From NCBI GenBank assembly GCA_034509495.1, contig CM067519.1, positions 26,618,335 through 26,682,334 of the forward strand: 64,000 nt of DNA, in the 5' to 3' direction. This DNA comes from Acestrorhynchus altus. Taxonomy: Eukaryota; Chordata; Actinopteri; Characiformes; Acestrorhynchidae. Position 1 is the stretch's first letter; the number at the start of each line of letters is the position of its first letter. Positions 45,005 to 55,037 of the stretch are shown piece after piece. Position numbers and translations under genes: made by a program. Below the pieces are notes generated by a model. The model was not told the origin of the DNA. It saw nothing but the letters and a program-made list of their open reading frames with translations, and did not search any database.

Positions 45005-45620
45005 TTGATGTGTGACCGTCGTGAAAGTCTCTCAATGAGGAGATGGCCAACGACTCATGTGTGGAGGTACGTCCAGAAGTTCTGGTGTCATAATGTGGGT
45101 GTAATTTTTGTACAATGCCAGATCACCTTCGGTCTTCATTACAGACACTTTATGTTAATGAGGTTCTGCAACCAGTGGTTCTACCTTTTCTGAACACACA
45201 CTCCGGTGCTCTGTTCCAACAGGACAACGCTCGTCCACACACCGCTGCCGTCTCAAGATCTCAAAAATGAAAACACAGATACTACGTCGCAGTCAGTCTC
45301 ATCTCCAGACCTGTCCCTGATTGAAAATGTGTGGGACGCTATTGGACGCTCTATCAACACTCCACCCCTACCACACCATCTGCAGAACTGAGTGAGAACA
45401 TTCAAGCTGCATGGGATGGATCAGCACAGGACACCATTAGGAACCTCTACACCTCCATGCAGAGACGTCTGGCATGTTGCGTTAAACCCGACTGTATGAG
45501 TAGATCAATCAATACTGATCAGATCAGTCGACATTTTTCAGTTATTGCTCCCGATCACCTTCATCTTCCTTCCCAACAGCACCGCAATCCCACGTCCTTC
45601 TGGGTGCAGCTATTTTTCAA
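45005..45620 (+). mobile_element. Tc1-like transposase remnant, family A copy 4
   Basis: RPEVLVS-type text, then ENVWDAIGRSINTPPLPHHL and stop. In the shifted frame it reads AELSENIQAAWDGSAQDTIR and continues NLYTSMQRRLACCVKPD, so this copy preserves the C-terminus best. The middle has an extra frame break. Confidence 0.8.
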
Positions 45621-45639
45621 TGATAAGTGTATATAAGTG

Positions 45640-46990
45640 CGTTGTTCTCTAATATAGAGGGTCAGAGTCCATTCAGAACTAAAAAAAGTGCCTTTCCTGA
45701 AGAACATTTCCAGGCAGTCACTGCAATTGTTATGATGTTGCTGTTTAAGGTGGTTGCTGCGGTAGTTGCTAAGGTATCTTAGGTGGTCACTATGTCGATT
45801 CTGTTATCAATAGGATTTTTTGGAATCACTGCTGCTGAGTGCTGATTGGCTGGAGTCACAGTGTTGATTGCACTGTTCTCCCCCACATGCACATAGTTCT
45901 AGAATGTTCTCTCTCTTATCCACACCTGCTCTGAGCAACCAACACATGCAGTCACACTCGCAGGTTATGGGGCAACTGCACTTCTCCATTCTCTAGCGTT
46001 TGTAAGGCCGATCGATAGTGGCAGACTATTGCTTTCTGATCTAAAACCAGCAGTTTGGGTTCGGGTTCAGCGTGAGGTAGGTGTTTGCACAAGAGTGCGT
46101 TTGCGTCAGAATTGAATATGACAGATGTTATGTAAATATTCAAAGCCATACACAATGTATTGATATAGATCTCCGAGCCCCTGAGGAGAAAGGCTGTTGC
46201 AGTTGGCGGAGTGAAGGGAGTGTTAGGGGTGACTGCAGGGGTGTGTTAGGATTAATCTGACATGACAGAGGTCAGCAAAGGTCAAGTGGGGTCACAGGCC
46301 ACATCCGGTCATTGCACTCGCTTAATGGGACCCGCTATGAAATGAACCCACTGATGATAAAGACCGATTTATTCAGCTGTTTGGGTCTGGCCTTCGCCTC
46401 GCAGCGGTCACGGTCACTAGATTTTGCACGTCTGCAGAATGTCCGAGGTTGAATCGGATCCTAAACGGACCTGCCGGCTCGTCGCGTTCTTTACTTTCAG
46501 TCTAATGGTTTTTAAACGACTGTTATAATGGAACAAGCGAGTGACCAGTTCAAGGTAAAGGTCTACAAGCTCTAGGGGATGAATATGAATCTGTCCCATA
46601 TCTCACAGCTCATGATGTCCATTATATCTCTAAATAACGGCCTTCAAAATCTCCAGTGTTCAGCCCACTCGGACACAGTTGATCTGCGTCCAGCTGGACG
46701 CGGTGTGTTAATTCAACCCTGGGGTTTTTGTGTTATCAGATTTTTCAGTATCTCACTGCGGGACTCGTAATACTTCAGGGTGATCTTCACCATCTGACAT
46801 CCAAAATGTTCATTATGGAATGCAGCTGCAGTGTAACCTCATGCAAAACCTTCCATGGTTCATGTTTTACAGTGAAGCTGTGCTGGAGATGAATGAACAT
46901 GAAGGCCAGAACCTGGCACCTGTGCAGCAGCGAAGCCCTGTACTGCCCCCCACTGTCTGCTGCTGGGTATCATCCACAACATCAGAAAGT
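45640..46990. other. Non-coding stretch
   Basis: 45825-45855 has a single GAGTGCTGATTGGCTGG unit like the 27.4-kb array. No gene or transposon recognised in the rest. Confidence 0.45.
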
Positions 46991-47029
46991 GGAAAGGTGT
47001 GTGTTCACCATTCAGCCCACCTCTTTCTT

Positions 47030-47480
47030 TCGTCACTCACTGGCCATTACAGTTCATCTGTTTCTCTGCAGACTTTCTTCTCCTCCTTTCACCCTGATCT
47101 TCAATGATCAGGACCCCACAGGACCACCACAGAGCAGCTGTTATGTGGGTGGTGGGTCATTCTCAGAGACAGAAGCTCATCTTTTTCTGCACAGTTTGTG
47201 TTGGTCGTCCTCTAGTCCTTCATCAGTGCTCACAGGACATTTTGGATATTTCTGGTTGGTGGACTGTTCTCTGTCCAGCAGTTTAAACACTCCAGCAGCA
47301 CTGCTGTGTCTGATCCACTTGTACCAACACACACTAACACACCACCACCATGTCAGTGTGAATGCAGAGCTGCTCTGTGGTGGTCCTGAGGGGTCCTGAT
47401 CATTGAGGATCAGGGTGAAAGGAGGAGAATAAAGTCTGCAGAGAAACAGATGAACTACAGTCTGGAATTATTGAACCACA
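47030..47480. mobile_element. Family C foldback element
   Basis: Long inverted repeat. The left arm (about 47050-47150: GTTCATCTGTTTCTCTGCAG, CACCCTGATCTTCAATGATC, GGACCACCACAGAGCAGCT) is matched by a right arm (about 47368-47458) in reverse complement. No transposase. Confidence 0.85.
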
Positions 47481-47569
47481 AAGAGCTCCTGTGTGGTCAG
47501 AGGAGCTGATAGGATGGACTGGGTTTCACACATCACACAGGGTTATATTACATCTATTTGAGATTAAAG

Positions 47570-48340
47570 TGGGCTTTAATGACGGGGACCATTTGCAAAG
47601 CCCAACCTGGAACCCACCTATGAGAACCCCACATGAGCATGTTAGTTGGTGAGTCACCACTGCCTAGATGGGCTCCTTCTGTGCCCACTGGAGCCTTTAA
47701 GAAGTGCTGTTGCACCAGAATCTCCATCAAAGCTGAAAAATAATATATATATATTCTTCATAAGTAAAGAGCTGCAGGTGGTTGTTCTGACCGGGTTTTG
47801 CTCTTTGCAAATGTGAGCTCACATCTGATTGTTCCAATATTTGCTGAAAAATATTACTGTAACTGCTCCACTGGGTGGAGACATTGTCCTGAGAGCTGAA
47901 TTTGAGGCTCAGGCTGTTTCCTTTTCAGGGCTTCATGTTTAGATGTGGGTCTTTAGGGAGCTGTTCTTGTCACTTAAACCGGTTGTTTATACTTTAAACT
48001 GATGAAGGAGGCAGGATTTTAATGCTGAAACCACAGAAAAGTGATATCAGTTGGTTTAAGTTACAGTTTGTTTCGTCTCAGATCACCTTTCCCACAGTCC
48101 TGTCCAAAGGGACATCTTCCCCTTTTTAAGAGAATGTGAATCTGTCAGATATTCTTAATATTGTGTCAAAGTTTTGTGACAGATGGAACCATAGAAATAC
48201 ACCAAAGTGCTTCATTTTACTCCCATTGAAAGTGACGTAGTTTGTCCTTCTCCTGTCCAGATTTTTGCAGGACAGCAACAATATACTTGAAGACAGAGCT
48301 GGTCAGTTTTGATTAGAGGCCCACACCTAAACTCAGGGAC
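47570..48340. other. Non-coding stretch, nothing recognised
   Basis: No coding exon or repeat family recognised. Confidence 0.45.
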
Positions 48341-48344
48341 ACTG

Positions 48345-48705
48345 GCATGATGTGCTGGTATGAGTGGATCAGACAAGCAGTGATGCTGGAGTGTTTAAAC
48401 ACTGCGTCCTCTCAGTGTCCACTCTATCAGACACTCCTACCGAGTGTTTCCACCTTGTAGGTGTAAACATACACTAACACACCACCACCATGTCAGTGTG
48501 ACTGCAGTGCTGAGAATGACCCACCACCCACATCATATCTGCTCTGTGGTGGTCCTGTGGGGTCCTGATCACTGAAGATCAGGGTGAAAGGAGGAGAATG
48601 AAGTCTGCAGAGAAACAGATGAACTACAGGCTGAATTGATAGAATGGAAAGTTAGTGTAGAAACAAGGAGGTGGTCATAATGTTATGGATGACTGGTGGA
48701 ATTGG
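48345..48705 (+). mobile_element. Family C element
   Basis: GAGTGGATCAGACAAGCAGT, TACACTAACACACCACCACC, GGTCCTGATCACTGAAGATC, and the right end AGGTGGTCATAATGTTATGG. Confidence 0.75.
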
Positions 48706-49139
48706 AGGAATGGCTCTGACCAGTCAAGCTGATGTGCTAGAATTTCTAAATGAGTTTCTCAGTCACAGCTGAGCTGCTTCTTTAGTTCTGGTTGAACGTT
48801 AGTGAAACCACTGAAACACCACCCACGGGCCTCCTGTTTGGAGATGTAAATACCCTCCTGAGCACCTCCAGAAGCACACAGTCCAAATGCAAATAAGATG
48901 CAGAGGAGTTAAATCATTTGACTTGAGTTTAATGACTGTACACACACTAACAGCACAAACATGTCAGGAGTCGAGTTACAAAACACAGAATCGGCCGTTT
49001 CTCTGGGTCCCCGGTGCTGTTATTTATTTATTACGACTTGCAGAACATGCAGAACATCAGCTGCTAATGATCACACCATCACTTTGAAGGAGGCTGTCTT
49101 ATTATACTTCAGGCATTAGTTTGGTTTGCTCTTGAGTGT

Positions 49140-49800
49140 TGAAGTGAGTTTAATCATCATGATGGGATCCAAAGAGCTCTCCGAGGCCTGAGAAGGGATG
49201 TAAACAGGTTCATTAAACAGTCCAGAAAATCATTCACAAGTGGAGAACATTTAAAACAACCACATGACCAGATCAGACCGTTCTAGCAAGTTCAGCCCAA
49301 GAGCAGAACCACAAGATGCGTAAAGGAGAAATGTTCATCGCGGACCTACAGGTGGCTCTCGCCATAGTTGATGTCAAGACTAAAGTTCTCCAGAGCACAT
49401 CTAGACATTCTGGAACAATGTGCTTTGGACAGATGAATCTATAGTTGAGTTATTTGGACACAGTAACAGAAGACACGTTTGGTGTCAACCAAACCCAGCG
49501 TTTGAGAACAAGAACCTCATAGCAGCTGTGAAGCATGGTGGTGGAATTGTGATGGTTTGGAGCTGCTTTGCTGCAGCAGGGTGTGGAGATCTCTACATCA
49601 TTGAAACCACTACGAGATCTTTATTGTAACAGAGGGGGCTTGAGGAGAATGTAAGACCATCTGTCCAAAAACTGAAGCTGAAGTGGAGGTGGACCATGCA
49701 GCATGACAATGACCGAAAACACTGTAGTAAATCCATCAAGGACCAGCTAAATAGAAAGAAATGGAGAGTTCTGGAAGCTAAACCCGGGTCTTAAATCCTA
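49140..49800 (+). mobile_element. Decayed Tc1-like transposon, family F (longest copy)
   Basis: Reads LWTDESIVELFGHSNRRHVW (first catalytic Asp region), then AVKHGGGIVMVWSCFAAAGC, and after a frame break MQHDNDRKHCSKSI (second catalytic Asp region). Several stops; no intact open frame. Confidence 0.8.
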
Positions 49801-50564
49801 TTGTATTATTATAGACATTAATGTCAATGTAATCATTAAAAATAAATGTGTTTTTTAGTAATAAAAAGCAAATTCATTAAATAAAATTCAGTTATTTTTT
49901 TTCCATTTCCAATGAAAACATATTACAGCAGCCTGGGATCTCCTGCAAATATTTCTCTAATGTTTCGGTGAATAAAAGCATATCAGAGGATGAAAACATC
50001 CAACAAAATTAGTTCTATTGAGTTCTAACGGTTAAGAGTGGCTCTGGACAGTTCATTTTTGTCCCTTAATAACAGAATAGGTATTCCCTGTAAAGTGGTA
50101 CCATGTTAAACTTCAGCGCTGCATGTTGTACAGTGTTATCAGTGGGACACTTTATGGGTCGCATATGTAAACTGGTGTGTGTTTAAAATCCTCCCGTAGT
50201 CGTGCGCTATTCCGTGCTACTTACATGTAAATATGACTGAGGTGAACTCCTGCCCTCGGACTGAGGTCTAGCTGGCTGGTGCTGATGTGGTCAGACGCTC
50301 TGTGGTCAGGCAGGAACAGAATGAGAGACTACACTCGTCGGTGTGGGGTATCAGCCTGATGCATGGCCTTTTCACAGCAGTGTGAAATGTGTGTGGAAAA
50401 TGTGATGCAAACAGAAGAAGCCTGCACTGAAAGAGACAGAAGAGGTTTTTGTACAGATATCGTAATAGACTTCATCTATTAACTTTATTCAGTTCTCTAC
50501 AGAAGCCTTACAAACACAAGCAAAGCTTTAGGAACCACTTATGTTGTTTCTGCATTTTAAAAAT

Positions 50565-50990
50565 CTTTATTCTCCTCCTTTCACCCTGATCTTCAATGAT
50601 CAGGACCCCACAGGACCACCACAGAGCAGCTGTTATGTGGGTGGTGGGTCATTCTCAGCACTGCAGTCACACTGACATGGTGGTGGTGTGTTAGTGTGTG
50701 TTGCTGGTACGAGTGGATCAGACTCAGCAGTGCTGCTGGAGTGTTTAAACACTGTGTCCACTCACTGTCCACTCTGTCAGACACTCCAACCGAGTGTCTC
50801 CGCCTTGTAGATGTAAAGTCAGAGACAGAAGCTCGTCTGTCTCTGCACAGTTTGTGTTGGTCGTCCTCTAGTCCTTCATCAGTGCTCACAGGACGCTGTC
50901 AGCTGGACAGCTCAGTCCAGCAGTGACACTGTGGGGTTTAAACACTCCAGCAGCTCTGCTGTGTCTTGAGTCTGATCCAGCAGTTGCTCT
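50565..50990 (-). mobile_element. Family C element, reverse orientation
   Basis: Starts with the arm TTCTCCTCCTTTCACCCTG, then GACATGGTGGTGGTGTGTTA, GGAGTGTTTAAACACTGTGT and AGTCCTTCATCAGTGCTCAC. Confidence 0.75.
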
Positions 50991-51190
50991 TTAGAGTGTA
51001 TTAGAATTTCATGATGAATGGACCAATAGAAATACTCCAAATGGAATAAAACCTTTTACTTTGACTGAAAGTTGAAAGTTTTCACCTTCAACGAGTGTTT
51101 TGCACGACTGCAACTTTATGTAAATATATATTTTCCCAGAAATGGTTCTACAGGGTGTCATTTACAATGATGCGCTTGTGGACAAATACA

Positions 51191-51193
51191 CCC

Positions 51194-51224
<31 letters not shown>

Positions 51225-51232
51225 ACACACAC
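51191..51232. repeat. Poly-C (20) followed by (AC)n
   Basis: Twenty consecutive C, then about 11 AC units. Confidence 0.95.
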
Positions 51233-51359
51233 ATGCACACCCTGATGCACACACACAGTAGGACATACGGTGGATGTGAGGTTTCCTATAGACCCTAGGC
51301 TGCAGGTTCAGCAGGGCGTGGAGGTAATTAGACTTATCCATAACCCTGTCTGCCACCAG

Positions 51360-51361
<2 letters not shown>

Positions 51362-51401
<40 letters not shown>
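51362..51401. repeat. (CA)n microsatellite
   Basis: About 20 CA units. Confidence 0.95.
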
Positions 51402-51404
<3 letters not shown>

Positions 51405-51599
51405 GTTTGGTGCACTATAGGTTGTTCGGTCAAAACTTTAACTTTAACAGCCCCTGTCTGTTTACATATGACCCCTCGCTCTCTGGACTGTGAAGAGGTC
51501 AGATCGTGTCAGTCTGATGACCATATCCATGTGCATGATACTTGCAACTGAGGTATCATAGAAACCTATTCTAACCTCTTCAGTTTCAGACTTATTTCC

Positions 51600-51960
51600 A
51601 AATACATGTGCCAGAATAATGGAAACACCACATTAAATATGAATAATTAAATATTTATCACTTTGGTGCTACCAGTTGGAAGCCCTGCCATGAGAGACAT
51701 GTGTCCGCAAGATGTCCTGCACATATCGCTGAGCTCTTAATGTCCCTCATATCTCTATTGGAGGTGACTGACTGTCGTATGCGATGCTCCTCAGATCATC
51801 ACACCAGCAGTTGGAGCAGTGAGTTGCTCCACAGCAAAGGCAGGATGGAAGTGCTCACCCTGAGACCTCTACTGACGGACATCTCCCTATCCTCGGTTCT
51901 GTGGCGCGCTGAGCTAGAACACAGGAGAACTGTGTGGCTTTGTTGAAGATGAGGGACGTG
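51600..51960 (-). mobile_element. Tc1-like fragment, family G
   Basis: Reverse complement matches 17140-17230: GTGATGATCTGAGGAGCATC against GTGATGATCTAGGTGGCATC, with the same CTGCCTTTGCTGTGGAGC text before it. Confidence 0.55.
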
Positions 51961-52144
51961 CTCCAAACTCATGTTTCAGCTCCTCGTGTTTGTCCACAGC
52001 TTTTGTCATTCAGCCTAATCAAGCTGCCTATTACTGGATCGTCCACTTCCCTTTTGTCCACGCTGGTCCAGCACTGCTGAATATTTAATCACTGGACTTT
52101 CAGAGTCTCAGTTTACCATCAGCCCAGAGAGAACAACAACTCCT

Positions 52145-52149
<5 letters not shown>

Positions 52150-52198
<49 letters not shown>

Positions 52199-52208
52199 GC
52201 GAGAGAGA
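52150..52208. repeat. (GA)n tract upstream of the keratin promoter
   Basis: About 29 GA units with two GC interruptions, ending about 120 bp before the TATA box. Confidence 0.9.
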
Positions 52209-52330
52209 GGACAAACAAATAGTGAAAGACAAAAAAGAATGAATTAAGAAAAGAAAAGAGAGAGACGGAGAACAAGAGAGTGAGTGACACTGTACTCCAG
52301 GTACTCCCTCCCTCCTTCTCTCCTGCTGTG

Positions 52331-52338
52331 TATATAAA
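52331..52338 (+). promoter_or_regulatory. Probable keratin TATA box
   Basis: TATATAAA stands about 30 bp before a pyrimidine/purine-mixed start region (near 52360) and a short transcribed-looking stretch that ends at a good splice donor. Keratin genes usually have TATA promoters. A long GA tract (52150-52210) lies 120-180 bp upstream. Confidence 0.6.
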
Positions 52339-52359
52339 GGTGTGTTTCACTCTCTAGCA

Positions 52360-52419
52360 GAGTGCTGTTCTCTCCTCCTTTCACTCCTCCACTCATCCCT
52401 CCATCAGCAGGTACTGCAG
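52360..52419 (+). other. Probable non-coding first exon of the keratin gene
   Basis: A CT-rich stretch follows the TATA box and ends at CAG|GTAAGAG, a near-consensus donor (GT at 52420). The coding exon starts with acceptor CACAG at 55028-55032, only 5 nt (CCACC, a Kozak context) before the ATG. That is what a 5' UTR intron of about 2.6 kb would look like. The exon start is inferred from TATA spacing. Confidence 0.5.
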
Positions 52420-54235
52420 GTAAGAGCTCATCGCATTCCAACACATTCTAACACTTTAATAAGACATTTCAACCCATTTTAACAGTATAATAACACATTA
52501 ATACACATATTCACATTAGAACATTAATAACATATTATAACACGATTACAACACATTTTACCACACTGTAACTCAGCTCACAGCCCCAGTAACCATAACC
52601 TACCTCTCCGACTGTTCCAGTGTCTGATTAATGAGTCCATTGGGGTCATTTCTGTACCTTAGTCTGAACGTTTCTACGAGAAGATATGAACCAAACTGTG
52701 CACACCTTCAATTCTCCAGTTGTTACGTTAATTGTGTTCTCTTGTCTGATGTAACTCTAACTGGTTCTAACAACAAGAACAGCATTGTTTCCTTGACAAA
52801 TAATCCATGGTGTAAGTGGAGGGTGACCAAGCTGATTGTTTGATATGCCAACATGGACAATACCTAGCGTCTCCTCCAGCAGCAGACGCTTATCTCTATA
52901 ATGAACTTTCTGTCCACAGACAAGCGTCCCTCTGTGACTCTGCGAGTTCTCTGAGTCCTTCACAGCTTTAAATTCAGGAGTTTAGATTCATGTCATACCT
53001 AACCTAACCTATCAGGATCAAGGAGCCAAACTCAGTCCAGATATGAGCTGATCGGAGAGCAGTTTTTATTGTTTAGTGGTTGGAAATGTTACGTCTTAGG
53101 AACTAAATCAGTGTTAACTTCTCACCAGAGTGCTAAAACAACCCCACCATGCAGATGAATAGTGGTTTCCAGTATGGCAGAAGATGAATGAGTCAGATAG
53201 GTGTGAAATGACTGGTGTACTCATCTTTCTTAAGGCTGGCTGACAGTAACGAATGCGGGGTTTTCAGAAGTGAGGAGTAAAATGGGCTTTTCTGTAAGAG
53301 ATTTGAGAGGAATGAGCCGTATTTGTGAGGTTTTCTCATCTGGGATTTGTTCATATTGGAATTGTTGAGACAAAGGGACAACGAGGTCCATCGGTATCCC
53401 TTTAAAAGGCATAACTGTAGGGTAAACTTTTTATTCATCAATTTGCTATACAAATCATCTTCTGACCTTATTCTCCTCATTGAACAGAGTAACATTGAAT
53501 ATACCTACGAGATGGTCATTTTGTAAAAGGTATCATTTTCCCAAATCTAACGATAAAACCAAAGTGTATCGGTGAGATCTGGCTCTTCTTTACTCTCATC
53601 TTTACTTCAAGCTACGCAATATGTTGATGTAAGTAAAATAAAGAATAAAAATAAGAATAAAGATTAAATTTCATGTCTGACACCCCTTAACAGTTATATC
53701 TTTTTAATGAATTGCAGAAACATGACAATAAAGCGTGTTTATGTTATTTCAAAATGCATGTGTGACCCTTCAGTTCATGTTAACAGAATTAGATTTTAAT
53801 TTCAGCTCCATATAAACACCGCAGAAGAGCAAATCACCAATTTCCTGATGAATGTGTTTCCTAATGTGACTGTTAAAGGGTTATGAGAGCAGAGCTGTGA
53901 AGAATTCTGTGCTTTAAAATCACACACCATGCATCTGAAATAGACTTAAATGAAATTGCTTAATATGGTAAAACAAGAAGGAAGAAACTGGTGAAGCTTT
54001 TATGATTTTGGTCATCAACTTGTATTCCCATCAAATTTTGACCGTAATTAAAAAAAATATATTTCTGAAGATTAAACTTAAAAGTACATTGTATTAAAAA
54101 TAAAATGTATCCATTTGAAGCCTGAATTTAAAATGGTGTTAAAATGTGTTAGTGTTTTGTCATTGAAACCGATGCAACATTAAATTAAATTAAAAGAAAT
54201 TCAATTCAATTCAATTCATTTTCTTATTGTTGGAT
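52420..54235. other. Inferred 5' UTR intron of the keratin gene
   Basis: AT-rich, with no exon of its own recognised. Short CAACACATTTTAACA-like degenerate repeats at 52436-52575. Confidence 0.45.
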
Positions 54236-54239
54236 GCTT

Positions 54240-54950
54240 TAAGCAGAAACTAGTGCATGAAAAAATGCTCCCATGTATGTGTTGGATAAGTATTTATTGA
54301 ATAGACAAACCGGCAAAGGAGGAATACAAACGATATTTCCGCAACAAACTGAAAGAAAGCGATATAGTAATACTGGGTTGTACCTACCTTCATAAGATGT
54401 TTGAAACATTCCTTTGAAGAACACCCTCATGCTGCACATCCAATCTCCTGTTCTTCCAAAGTGGTCAATCATCACTTTGTTGAATTCAGATCCGGTGACT
54501 GGGAAGGTCCCTGAAGAACATTGAACTCATTGTCATGTTCATGAACCAGCTTGAGGGACTTGCAAGTAGGCGATAGAGGATGGGTATGTGTGAATTTGAA
54601 GGGATGCCTATGGTCAGCAACAATGCTCCAATAGTCTGTTGATTTCAAGTGATGTTTGACTGGTAATAACTGGTCTAAAGTATGCCAAGCCACCATTACA
54701 CCACCTCCACCAGCCTGGTCTGTTGATACATGGCAGGTCGGGTCATGCTGCATTCATACATTCTGGTCCTTCAATCTCAAAACCTCAGTAGAACTTAAGA
54801 TTCATCAGCCCAGGCAATGTTTTTCCAGACTGATGGTTAAGATTTGATGTCCTTCAAGTTCTCACCAATGGTTGCATGTACCTGGATGCTAGATAACACC
54901 TGATTGGGTTTTGGTTGAGTCAATATCTTAACTCTTCTAAGTGTTTAAAT
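54240..54950 (-). mobile_element. Decayed Tc1-like transposon in the 5' UTR intron
   Basis: The minus strand reads MQHDPTCHVSTDQAGGGGVM, then LVHEHDNEFNVLQGPSQSPD with LN following, the Tc1 block before the last catalytic residue, and after a frame break WMCSMRV. Different from families A, F and G. Confidence 0.65.
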
Positions 54951-55037
54951 AGGAGCACAATACAATAAATTAAAATGATGAAATGTCCATTCCTGCTGTC
55001 ATCTACTATCTCCCGTGTTTCCATATCCACAGCCACC

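Noticed and set aside
46893..47399. 168-codon plus-strand frame
   Set aside because: Its second half translates the family C foldback element; the peptide HHHHVSV-type text recurs in every family C copy. The first half has no domain.
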